From Mesorhizobium sophorae (GTDB lineage Bacteria; Pseudomonadota; Alphaproteobacteria; Rhizobiales; Rhizobiaceae), in NCBI RefSeq assembly GCF_002270415.1, contig NZ_NNRI01000007.1, forward strand, positions 620,001-684,000: 64,000 nt of DNA, read 5' to 3'. The position numbers and the translations under genes were made by a program. The notes under the pieces are model-generated. The model was not told where the DNA came from and made no database searches. It worked only from the letters and a program-made list of their open reading frames with translations. The number at the start of each line of letters is the position of its first letter. Positions within the stretch are counted from its first letter, which is position 1. This document shows, piece after piece, positions 15,788 to 23,667 of the stretch.

Positions 15788-18142
15788 TCAGGCGCCGGCC
15801 TTGACCTCGTTCTTCAGCCGCTCGATCGCCATCAGAACCCGTTCCGGCGTTGCCGGCGCATCGAGACGCGGACAGATCTTGTGGTCGGCGACGCTGGCCA
15901 CCGCGTCCGACAGCGCGTGCAGCACCGACATGCCGAGCGGGAACGGCGGTTCGCCGACCGCCTTGGAGTGGTGGATCGTCGGCTCGCTGGCTTCCGGCCA
16001 GTCGGCCAAGGTGACGTTGAATATCTTCGGCCGGTCCGACGCCAGGGGGATCTTGTAGGTCGACGGCGCGTGCGTGCGCAGCCGGCCCTTGCCGTCCCAC
16101 CACAGTTCCTCGGTGGTCAGCCAGCCCATGCCCTGGATGAAGCCGCCCTCGATCTGGCCGATATCGATGGCGCGGTTCAGCGAGCGGCCCGTGTCATGCA
16201 ATATGTCGGTGCGCTCGACCATGTACTCGCCGGTCAGCGTGTCGACCGAGACTTCCGAGCAGGAGGCGCCATAAGCGAAGTAGTAGAAGGGGCGGCCCTG
16301 GCCCTTGTCACGGTTCCAGTGGATCTTTGGCGTTTTGTAAAAGCCCGCCGCCGAAAGCTGGATACGGGCCATATATGCCTGTTTGACGAGGTCGGCGAAG
16401 GCGATCTCCTGGTTGCCGATGCGCACCCGGTTGGGCAGGAACAGCACCTGATCGCGCGGCACCTGATATTTTTCGGCGGCGAAATCGGTCAGCCGCTCCT
16501 TGATCTGGCGAGCGCCATTCTGCGCCGCCATGCCGTTGAGATCGGAACCGGATGACGCTGCGGTGGCCGAGGTGTTCGGCACCTTGCCGGTCGTCGTCGC
16601 GGTGATCTTCACCTGATCGAGATCGATCTGGAACTCTTCCGCCACCACCTGCGCCACCTTGACGTAGAGGCCCTGCCCCATCTCCGTGCCGCCGTGGTTC
16701 AGATGCACCGAGCCATCGGTGTAGACATGCACCAGCGCGCCGGCCTGATTGTAGTGCGTGGCCGTGAACGAGATGCCGAACTTGACCGGCGTCAGCGCCA
16801 GGCCACGCTTGATGAAACGGCTGTTGGCATTGAAGGCCGATATCTCGCGCCGCCGCCGCGCATAGCTGGCGCTTTGCTCAAGCTCAGCGACGATGCGCTG
16901 GATGATGTTGTCCTCGACGGTCTGGTGGTAGGGCGTGATATTGCGGTCGCTTGTGCCGTAAAAATTCTTCTTGCGGATTTCGAGCGGATCCTTGCCGACG
17001 GCAAAGGCAACCTCGTCGATGACGCGCTCGGCGCCGACCATGCCTTGGGGACCGCCGAAACCGCGGAAGGCGGTGTTCGACACGGTGTTGGTGTAGAGAG
17101 GTGCCGACTGGGCATGCACCGCCGGCCAGAAATAGGTGTTGTCGCAGTGGAACAGCGCGCGATCGGTCACCGGACCTGACAGGTCCGAGGAGAAACCGCA
17201 GCGCGCCGCGAACATGAAATCGACGCCGAGAATGTTGCCCTCGTCATCGAAGCCGACTTCGTAGTCGACGAGGAAGTCATGACGCTTGCCGGTGGCGATC
17301 ATGTCGTCGTCGCGGTCGGGCCGGATTTTCACGGCGCGATGGTGCTTTTTCGCGGCGATGGCGGCCAATGCCGCAAACTGGTTGCCTTGCGTTTCCTTGC
17401 CGCCGAAACCGCCGCCCATGCGGCGGATTTCCACCGTGATGGCGTTGCTCGGCACGCCGAGCGCATGGCTGACCATGTGCTGGACTTCGCTCGGATGCTG
17501 GGTCGAGGAATAGATGGTGACGTCCTCGTCCTCGCCGGGCACGGCCATGGCGATATGGCCCTCGAGATAGAAATGCTCCTGACCGCCAACGCGCATCTGC
17601 CCTTTGAGCCGGCGGGGCGCGGCCTTGATCGCTGCCGCGGCGTCGCCGCGCTTCAGGGTCAGTGGCGGCGTGACCAGTCTGTCCTTACGGGGATCAAGTT
17701 CGCCGATGTCGGTGACGAAAGGCAATTCCTTATATTCGACCTTGGCCAGCCTGGTGGCGCGGCGTGCCTGCTCGCGCGTCTCGGCAATGACGCAGAACAT
17801 CGGCTGGCCGTAGAACTGCACCTTGCCGTCAGCCAGCACAGGCTCATCATGGCGCCCCGTCGGCGAAATGTCGTTTTCGCCTGGCACATCCGTGGCCGTC
17901 AGCACGTCGACGACCCCGGGGGCCGTGCGCACCGCCGACAGGTCCATGCTCGTGATGGTGGCATGGGTGGCAGCCGAAAGCCCAAGGCAGCCATGCAGCG
18001 TGCCGGCCGGTTCCGGCATGTCGTCGATGTAGACGGCGGTGCCGCTGACATGCTTGTGGCCCGAATCATGCCGCTGGTCGGTGGCGACGCCGCCGGTGAT
18101 CTTTTCAGCCTTGGGATTGGGAGTGGCGTGCTTGTTCATCAT
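15788..18142 (-). CDS. xdhB: Xanthine dehydrogenase molybdopterin-binding subunit
   Basis: The 784-residue large subunit carries the aldehyde oxidase/xanthine dehydrogenase hammerhead domain (GTAVYIDDMPEPAGTLHG) and the MoCo domains: GQPMFCVIAET, EGHIAMAVPGEDEDVTIYSSTQHP, GGGFGGKE, AFRGFGGPQGM with the substrate-orienting Arg, NHGGTEMGQGLYVKVAQ and the late GMGWLTTEELWWD with GEPPFPLGMSV containing the catalytic Glu region (KAVGEPP). It hydroxylates hypoxanthine and xanthine to urate. Its start overlaps the xdhA stop (18139-18142). Confidence 0.95.
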   Translation of the reverse strand: MMNKHATPNPKAEKITGGVATDQRHDSGHKHVSGTAVYIDDMPEPAGTLHGCLGLSAATHATITSMDLSAVRTAPGVVDVLTATDVPGENDISPTGRHDEPVLADGKVQFYGQPMFCVIAETREQARRATRLAKVEYKELPFVTDIGELDPRKDRLVTPPLTLKRGDAAAAIKAAPRRLKGQMRVGGQEHFYLEGHIAMAVPGEDEDVTIYSSTQHPSEVQHMVSHALGVPSNAITVEIRRMGGGFGGKETQGNQFAALAAIAAKKHHRAVKIRPDRDDDMIATGKRHDFLVDYEVGFDDEGNILGVDFMFAARCGFSSDLSGPVTDRALFHCDNTYFWPAVHAQSAPLYTNTVSNTAFRGFGGPQGMVGAERVIDEVAFAVGKDPLEIRKKNFYGTSDRNITPYHQTVEDNIIQRIVAELEQSASYARRRREISAFNANSRFIKRGLALTPVKFGISFTATHYNQAGALVHVYTDGSVHLNHGGTEMGQGLYVKVAQVVAEEFQIDLDQVKITATTTGKVPNTSATAASSGSDLNGMAAQNGARQIKERLTDFAAEKYQVPRDQVLFLPNRVRIGNQEIAFADLVKQAYMARIQLSAAGFYKTPKIHWNRDKGQGRPFYYFAYGASCSEVSVDTLTGEYMVERTDILHDTGRSLNRAIDIGQIEGGFIQGMGWLTTEELWWDGKGRLRTHAPSTYKIPLASDRPKIFNVTLADWPEASEPTIHHSKAVGEPPFPLGMSVLHALSDAVASVADHKICPRLDAPATPERVLMAIERLKNEVKAGA

Positions 18143-19620
18143 GCCGCCTCGTGCCTTGAAACCTGGATCGGCTCCCTGGTGCCGCTGGTCTCGGCGAAGA
18201 AGCGCAGCAAAAGGTTACGCGCCGCCAGGGCGCGATACTCGGCCGAGGCCCGCATGTCGGTCAGCGGGGTGAAATCTTCAGCATACTTCGCCATCGCAGT
18301 CACAATCGTCTGTTCGGTCCACGGCTTGCCGAGCAGCGCTTTTTCGACAGCCGACGCCCGCTTCGGTATCGCCGCCATGCCGCCGTAGGCGATGCGCACA
18401 TCCGCGACCGTGCCATCCTTGGCCAGGTTCAGGAAGAAGGCGCCAAGGGCAGCCGTGATGTCCTCGTCGCGGCGCTTGGTGATCTTGTGGACGGCGAATT
18501 TCGTGCCCTTGGCGGGGATGGGAACGTGCACCGCCTCGACGAACTCGCCAGGCTGCCGGTCCTGCTTGCCATAGGCGACAAAGAAGGTTTCCAGCGAGAT
18601 CGTCCGCCGTTTCTTGCCCTTGCGCAGCGTCAGGCGCGCGCCGAGCGCGATCAAGGGCGGTGGCGTATCGCCGATCGGCGAACCGTTGGCGATGTTGCCG
18701 CCGATGGTGCCCATGTTGCGCACCTGATCGCCACCGATGCGATCGAACAGCGGCCCCATCGCCGGGATGCGCTTGGCGAGCGTCGAGAACGCGTCGGTGT
18801 AGGTGACGCCGGCGCCGATGGTGATGACGCCCTTGTCTTCGGCGATGGTGCAAAGCCCGTCGAGATCACCGATGAAGATCGCCGGCGAAATATCGCGCAT
18901 GTGCTTGGTCACCCACAGGCCGACATCGGTCGAGCCGGCAACGATGGTGGCGCCGGGTTCCTTGTCAAGCACGGCGGCGAAATCGTCGACGTTGGCCGGC
19001 ACGACGAGCCGCTCCTTGCCGGCGCCGATCTCGATCCGAGCGCCGTCATGCATGGCCTGGAGCCTTGCCGTGATTGCCTTGCGCTCGACCGCCAGCGGGT
19101 CCTTCGCCGCCTTGCCGTAGCTGGAGATGGCGCGGGCCGCGCGCATGATCGCCTCGTAGCCGGTGCAGCGGCAGAGATTGCCTTGCAGCGCCTTTTCGAT
19201 GGCTTCATTCGACGGGTCGGGGGACCTCATCCACAGGCCATAGAGCGACATGACGAAGCCCGGCGTGCAGAAGCCGCACTGCGAGCCATGGAAATCGACC
19301 ATCGCCTGCTGCACCGGGTGCAACTGGCCAGGAAGACCGCGCAAATGCTCGACGGTCACGACATGGGTGCCGTCCAGCGAGCCGAGGAAGCGGATGCAGG
19401 CGTTGACGCTTTCATAGACGAGACCGCCTGCCGAGAGCTTTCCGACCAACACGGTGCAGGCGCCGCAATCGCCCTCGGCGCAGCCTTCCTTGGTGCCGCG
19501 CTGCGAACGGTCGAGCCGCAGCCAGTCGAGCAGGGTCGCGTCTGGCGCCACCGACGACAGCGCGACATCCCTGCCATTGAGAATGAAGCGGATCTCGTTG
19601 CGGATACGGACCTTGGCCAT
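18139..19620 (-). CDS. xdhA: Xanthine dehydrogenase small subunit (2Fe-2S and FAD)
   Basis: A 493-residue electron-transfer subunit. The N-terminal ferredoxin has the first cluster ligands in KEGCAEGDCGACTVL and the partner Cys in VNACIRFLG; the second all-helical cluster has CGFCTPGFVMSLYG and GNLCRCTGYEAIM. Residues from about 200 are the FAD domain (TIVAGSTDVGLWVTK, MGTIGGNIANGSPIGDTPP) and the CO-dehydrogenase flavoprotein C-terminal domain. It passes electrons from XdhB to NAD. The start codon is 3 bp after the uraH stop, supporting one operon. Confidence 0.95.
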   Translation of the reverse strand: MAKVRIRNEIRFILNGRDVALSSVAPDATLLDWLRLDRSQRGTKEGCAEGDCGACTVLVGKLSAGGLVYESVNACIRFLGSLDGTHVVTVEHLRGLPGQLHPVQQAMVDFHGSQCGFCTPGFVMSLYGLWMRSPDPSNEAIEKALQGNLCRCTGYEAIMRAARAISSYGKAAKDPLAVERKAITARLQAMHDGARIEIGAGKERLVVPANVDDFAAVLDKEPGATIVAGSTDVGLWVTKHMRDISPAIFIGDLDGLCTIAEDKGVITIGAGVTYTDAFSTLAKRIPAMGPLFDRIGGDQVRNMGTIGGNIANGSPIGDTPPPLIALGARLTLRKGKKRRTISLETFFVAYGKQDRQPGEFVEAVHVPIPAKGTKFAVHKITKRRDEDITAALGAFFLNLAKDGTVADVRIAYGGMAAIPKRASAVEKALLGKPWTEQTIVTAMAKYAEDFTPLTDMRASAEYRALAARNLLLRFFAETSGTREPIQVSRHEAA

Positions 19621-19623
19621 GCG

Positions 19624-19998
19624 TCAGCTCCCCCTGTAGGTCGAATAGCCGTAGGGCGAGACGAGCAGCGGCACATGATAGTGCACGGGTTCGGCCATGC
19701 CGAAGCGGATCGGTATCACGTCGAGAAAGGCCGGCTTGGGCAATTTCGTCCCCTGCTGGCGCAAATAGTCGCCCGCGGCAAAGATCAGTTCGTATTCGCC
19801 GGCGCGGAACTCGGCGCCGGCAAGCAGCGGTGCGTCGCAACGGCCATCATCATTGGTGACAACGGTCTTCAGATGTGTCCGGGCGTCGCCCTCGAGGTGA
19901 TAGAGCGCGATCGACAATCCCGCCGCCGGCATGCCGGTCGCGGTGTCGAGGACATGGGTCGTCAGACGCCCGCCATCGGCTTTCGACGTTTCTGCCAC
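19624..19998 (-). CDS. uraH: 5-Hydroxyisourate hydrolase
   Basis: A 124-residue transthyretin-related enzyme that opens 5-hydroxyisourate to OHCU. Hallmarks are [14 protein letters not shown] at the N-terminus (catalytic His), [28 protein letters not shown] at the C-terminus, including the diagnostic YRGS tail. There is no signal peptide, so it is cytosolic. It starts with GTG at 19998, with GGGAGG seven bases upstream. It is the first gene of the operon running into xdhA, and is divergent from the puuE-uraD operon. Confidence 0.95.
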   Translation of the reverse strand: MAETSKADGGRLTTHVLDTATGMPAAGLSIALYHLEGDARTHLKTVVTNDDGRCDAPLLAGAEFRAGEYELIFAAGDYLRQQGTKLPKPAFLDVIPIRFGMAEPVHYHVPLLVSPYGYSTYRGS

Positions 19999-20015
19999 TG
20001 GCCGCCTCCCATTTC

Positions 20016-20042
20016 CTGTACGAGCGAACTGGCCCGGTACAG
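20016..20042. promoter_or_regulatory. Inverted repeat CTGTAC-N15-GTACAG between uraH and puuE-uraD
   Basis: Perfect 6-bp arms at 20016-20021 and 20037-20042 are placed in the 203-bp divergent promoter region of the two urate/allantoin operons, 18 bp from the uraH start. A dimeric regulator could control uraH-xdhABC and puuE-uraD from here. The spacing equals that of the repeat upstream of puuD, but the arm sequences differ. Confidence 0.35.
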
Positions 20043-20201
20043 TCGAACATTGCTGATGAATTGTGCGCCAATTAAAGGCGATGCATAAGTCCCGGTCGAG
20101 CGGAGTGCGACAAAAACACTTTCAAAAATTTTCGGGGGAATGCGCGAGCAGCCCTTTCGATATCCTGATCACACATCGGGCAATGCCCGGCGGGAGGGAC
20201 G

Positions 20202-21620
20202 ATGCGTTACATCAGAGACATGCGCGGCTATGGAGCCAATCCGCCGGATCCGAAATGGCCCTGCGGTGCGCATGTCGCGGTGCAGTTCGTGGTCAACTAC
20301 GAAGAGGGCGGCGAGAACTGCGTGCTGCATGGCGACAAGGCGTCGGAAGCCTTCCTGTCGGAGATCGTCGGCGCGGCACCCTGGGTGGGCCAGCGCCACT
20401 GGAACATGGAATCGATCTACGAATACGGCGCCCGCGCCGGTTTCTGGCGGCTGCTCAGGCTGTTCACCGAGGCCGAGGTGCCGGTGACCTGCTACGGCGT
20501 CGCCACCGCGCTCGCCCGCTCGCCCGACCAGGTCACGGCGATGCAGGAAGCCGGCTGGGAGATTGCCTCGCACGGGCTGAGATGGATCGATTATCGCGAC
20601 CACAGCGCCGAGGACGAGCGCCGCGACCTCGAAGCGGCGATCCGCCTGCACTACGAGGTGACCGGCGAGCGCCCGACTGGCTGGTACACGGGGCGCACAT
20701 CGGTCAACACGGTGCGGCTGGTGGCTGAGGAAGGCGGCTTCGCCTATGTGTCGGACACCTATGACGACGAGCTGCCGTACTGGTTCGAGCATGAAGGCGG
20801 CGCCCAGCTCATCATCCCCTACACGCTCGACGCCAACGACATGCGCTTCGCGACGCCACAAGGCTTCAATTCAGGCGACCAGTTCTTTGCCTATCTGAAG
20901 GACAGCTTCGACACGCTCTATGCCGAGGGCAAGGCCGGCCGGCCGCGCATGATGAACATCGGCCTGCATTGCCGCCTCGTCGGGCGGCCGGGCCGGGTGG
21001 CGGCGCTGAAGCGCTTCGTCGACTATGTGAAGTCGCACGACAAGGTCTGGCTGGCACGGCGCATCGATATCGCCCGCCACTGGCAAGAGAACCATCCCTA
21101 TCGACCGGCGGCCCTCAGGCCATCGAAGATGGAATTCGAGGCGTTCGTCCACACTTTCGGCGGTGTCTTCGAACATTCGCCCTGGATCGCCGAACGCGCC
21201 TACGAGCTGGAGCTGGGCCCGGCGCATGACACATCCGGTGGCCTGCACAACGCGCTTTGCCGCATCTTCCGTTCCGCCAGCGAGGCCGAGCGGCTTTCAG
21301 TGCTCAACGCCCATCCCGACCTTGCCGGCAAACTGGCCAAGGCCAAACGGCTGACGGCGGAATCGACTCGCGAACAGGCCTCGGCCGGCCTCGACGCGCT
21401 GACTGACAAGGAGCGCGAACTGTTTTCCAAGCTTAACGCCGCCTACGTCACCACCTTCGGCTTCCCGTTCATCATCGCGGTGAAAGGCAAGACCAAAGAG
21501 GAGATCCTGGCGGAATTCGAGGCACGCATCGGCAACAGCCGCGGCGTTGAATTCGAGACCGCCTGCAAACAGGTCGAGCGCATCGCGCTGCTCCGCCTCA
21601 AGGACATGCTTCCGCAATAG
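20202..21620 (+). CDS. puuE: Bifunctional allantoinase (PuuE) / OHCU decarboxylase (UraD) fusion
   Basis: The 472-residue protein joins two enzymes. Residues 1 to about 305 are a polysaccharide-deacetylase-fold allantoinase, PuuE type (RDMRGYGANPPDPKWP, VQFVVNYEEGGE, ASHGLRWIDY, WYTGRTSVNTVRLV, SDTYDDELPYW, NIGLHCRLVGRPGR). Residues about 308-472 are OHCU decarboxylase (FVHTFGGVFEHSPWIAERA, NAHPDLAGKLA with catalytic His371, ERELFSKLNAAY, FGFPFIIAVKG). Decarboxylation of OHCU gives S-allantoin, which the N-terminal half hydrolyses to allantoate, so the domain order is opposite to the reaction order. The start follows GGGAGGGACG. It heads the plus-strand operon. Confidence 0.93.
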   Translation: MRYIRDMRGYGANPPDPKWPCGAHVAVQFVVNYEEGGENCVLHGDKASEAFLSEIVGAAPWVGQRHWNMESIYEYGARAGFWRLLRLFTEAEVPVTCYGVATALARSPDQVTAMQEAGWEIASHGLRWIDYRDHSAEDERRDLEAAIRLHYEVTGERPTGWYTGRTSVNTVRLVAEEGGFAYVSDTYDDELPYWFEHEGGAQLIIPYTLDANDMRFATPQGFNSGDQFFAYLKDSFDTLYAEGKAGRPRMMNIGLHCRLVGRPGRVAALKRFVDYVKSHDKVWLARRIDIARHWQENHPYRPAALRPSKMEFEAFVHTFGGVFEHSPWIAERAYELELGPAHDTSGGLHNALCRIFRSASEAERLSVLNAHPDLAGKLAKAKRLTAESTREQASAGLDALTDKERELFSKLNAAYVTTFGFPFIIAVKGKTKEEILAEFEARIGNSRGVEFETACKQVERIALLRLKDMLPQ

Positions 21621-21628
21621 GTTTAACC

Positions 21629-22492
21629 ATGGATACGATCAGGATGCCCGACCGAACCTATTACGCGCCACGTGGCGGCCACCCCGGCCAGAGCGAGCTG
21701 CTGACCGGCCGCGCCGTCTTCACCGAAGCCTATGCCGTCATCCCCAGAGGGGTGATGCAGGACATCGTCACCAGCGCGTTGCCGTTCTGGGACAAGACCC
21801 GCGTCTGGATCTTGTCGCGGCCGCTGTCCGGCTTTGCCGAGACGTTTTCGCAATACATTGTCGAGGTCGCGCCCGGTGGCGGCAGCGAGCGGCCGGAGCC
21901 CGATGCTGGCGCCGAGGGCGCCCTGTTCGTGGTCGAAGGCGAGTTGACCGTTCTGCTTGCCGGCAAGAAGCATGTGCTGCGACCGGGTGGTTTCGCCTTC
22001 CTGCCGCCGGCCAGCGGCTGGACGGTTCGCAACGAGAGCAAGACCGACGTCCGCTTCCACTGGATCCGCAAGGCTTACGAGGCGGTCGACGGTCTAGAGG
22101 CGCCGGAAGCCTTCTTCACCAACGAACAGGACATCGCGCCAACGCCGATGCCCGGCACCGAAGGCCGCTGGGCGACGACCCGTTTCGTCGATCCGGCCGA
22201 TTTGCGCCACGACATGCACATGACCATCGTGACGCTCGAGCCCGGCGCGGTCATTCCCTTCGCCGAGACGCATGTCATGGAGCACGGGCTTTATGTGCTG
22301 GAAGGCAAGGCGGTCTACCGCCTCAACCAGGACTGGGTCGAGGTCGAGGCCGGCGACTTCATGTGGCTGCGCGCCTTCTGCCCCCAGGCCTGCTATGCCG
22401 GCGGCCCGGGCAAATTCCGCTATCTGCTCTACAAGGACGTCAACCGCCACGCCAAGCTCGGCGGCGCCGGCATTGCTAGGCGGGCGCCGTGA
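21629..22492 (+). CDS. (S)-ureidoglycine aminohydrolase, bicupin
   Basis: A 287-residue two-cupin protein of the YlbA/UGlyAH family. The first cupin contains GALFVVEGELTVLLAGKKH and PGGFAFLPP; the second has the metal-site residues in PGAVIPFAETHVMEHGLYVLEGKAVYRL and GDFMWLRAFCPQACYAGGP. The enzyme releases ammonia from S-ureidoglycine to give S-ureidoglycolate and binds manganese. It starts 8 bp after puuE-uraD and its stop overlaps the start of allA by 4 bp. The allantoate amidohydrolase that would supply its substrate is not in the window. Confidence 0.88.
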   Translation: MDTIRMPDRTYYAPRGGHPGQSELLTGRAVFTEAYAVIPRGVMQDIVTSALPFWDKTRVWILSRPLSGFAETFSQYIVEVAPGGGSERPEPDAGAEGALFVVEGELTVLLAGKKHVLRPGGFAFLPPASGWTVRNESKTDVRFHWIRKAYEAVDGLEAPEAFFTNEQDIAPTPMPGTEGRWATTRFVDPADLRHDMHMTIVTLEPGAVIPFAETHVMEHGLYVLEGKAVYRLNQDWVEVEAGDFMWLRAFCPQACYAGGPGKFRYLLYKDVNRHAKLGGAGIARRAP

Positions 22493-22992
22493 CCCGCATC
22501 GTCGCGCGGCCGCTGACCCGCGAGAGCTTTGCCGCCTTCGGCGACGTCATCGACATGGGCGGCGACAATCACTACCCGATCAATGGCGGCAAGGCCGAGC
22601 GCTACCACGATCTTGCCACGGCGCAAGCGACAGGGCCGAACGCCCGCGTGCTGATCTCGATGGTGCGCGGCACGCCTTATGAATTGCCGCTGAAGCTGAC
22701 CATGGTCGAGCGCCATCCATTCGGCAGCCAGGCTTTCATTCCGCTGTCGCCGCGGCCGTTCCTTGTCGTCGTCTGCCACGACGGCGATGGGGGACCGGGT
22801 GAACCGCAGGCCTTCATCACCGCGCCCGGACAAGGCATCAACTATTCCCGCAACCTCTGGCACGGCGTGCTGACGCCGCTCGGCGAGGCGCAGGATTTCC
22901 TGATCGTCGACCGTGGCGGCGACGGTTCCAACCTGGAAGAATTCCATTTCTCGCACGCCTACGAGATCCATCTCCCCGACGAGAGCCTGTAA
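22489..22992 (+). CDS. allA: Ureidoglycolate lyase
   Basis: A 167-residue AllA-family protein that splits ureidoglycolate into glyoxylate and urea. Characteristic strings are FAAFGDVID near the N-terminus, NGGKAERYHDLA, MVERHPFGSQAFIPL, ITAPGQGINYSRNLWHGVLTPL and FLIVDRGGDGSNLEE. The start is a GTG (GTGA overlap with the previous stop), so translation is coupled. Its glyoxylate product could enter the glycerate pathway ending at the glycerate kinase at 7 kb. Confidence 0.93.
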   Translation: MTRIVARPLTRESFAAFGDVIDMGGDNHYPINGGKAERYHDLATAQATGPNARVLISMVRGTPYELPLKLTMVERHPFGSQAFIPLSPRPFLVVVCHDGDGGPGEPQAFITAPGQGINYSRNLWHGVLTPLGEAQDFLIVDRGGDGSNLEEFHFSHAYEIHLPDESL

Positions 22993-23585
22993 TGACCGAC
23001 ATTTCCCTGATCGACCGCCTGCTCGACGTGATCGAGCACGACATCGTGCCGAAGACCGCCGACGGCGTTGCCCACGGCAACAAGCTGTTTGGCGCGGCGA
23101 TCCTGCGCAAGGACGACCGTTCGCTGGTGCTGGCCGAGACCAACAACGAGATGGAAAACCCGCTCTGGCATGGCGAGGTGCATTGCCTGAAGCGCTTCTA
23201 TGAAATGCCGAAGGCCGAGCGCGTCGATACGAAAGACGCCATCTTCATCGCCACGCATGAACCCTGCTCGCTCTGCCTGTCGGCGATCACCTGGACCGGC
23301 TTCGACAATTTCTACTATCTGTTCAGCCATGAGGATTCGCGCGACAGCTTCGCCATCCCGCACGATCTGAATATCCTGAAGGAGGTCTTCACCCTCGATC
23401 CCGGCGGCTACAATGCCGAGAACGCCTACTGGAAGAGCTTTTCGATCCGCAGATTGGTACGGTCACTGCCCGAGGCCGAGCGCCAGCGGCTGGAAACGCG
23501 CATCGGCAAGATCTCGGCACGCTATGACGACCTGTCCGGCGCCTACCAGGCGAGCAAGGGCGACAACGACATTCCGCTGAATTGA
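22992..23585 (+). CDS. Zinc-dependent nucleoside/base deaminase-like protein
   Basis: A 197-residue cytidine-deaminase-fold protein. The zinc site is complete: HGEVHC (H and catalytic E) and PCSLC (two Cys), in the order His-Glu then PCxxC typical of CMP/dCMP deaminases, guanine deaminase and TadA. The first base of its ATG is the last base of the allA stop (TAATG), so it belongs to the purine operon; deamination of a purine base or nucleoside is the likely role. It is not TadA itself, because the core spacing and long C-terminal extension differ. Substrate unproven. Confidence 0.75.
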   Translation: MTDISLIDRLLDVIEHDIVPKTADGVAHGNKLFGAAILRKDDRSLVLAETNNEMENPLWHGEVHCLKRFYEMPKAERVDTKDAIFIATHEPCSLCLSAITWTGFDNFYYLFSHEDSRDSFAIPHDLNILKEVFTLDPGGYNAENAYWKSFSIRRLVRSLPEAERQRLETRIGKISARYDDLSGAYQASKGDNDIPLN

Positions 23586-23667
23586 CGCGGACTGACCAGC
23601 CGAATTCGTTGGCTGGCCCACGACGCGATGCCACGGGCTCCATCATCTGGCGATCCTGGAGTCCCGC

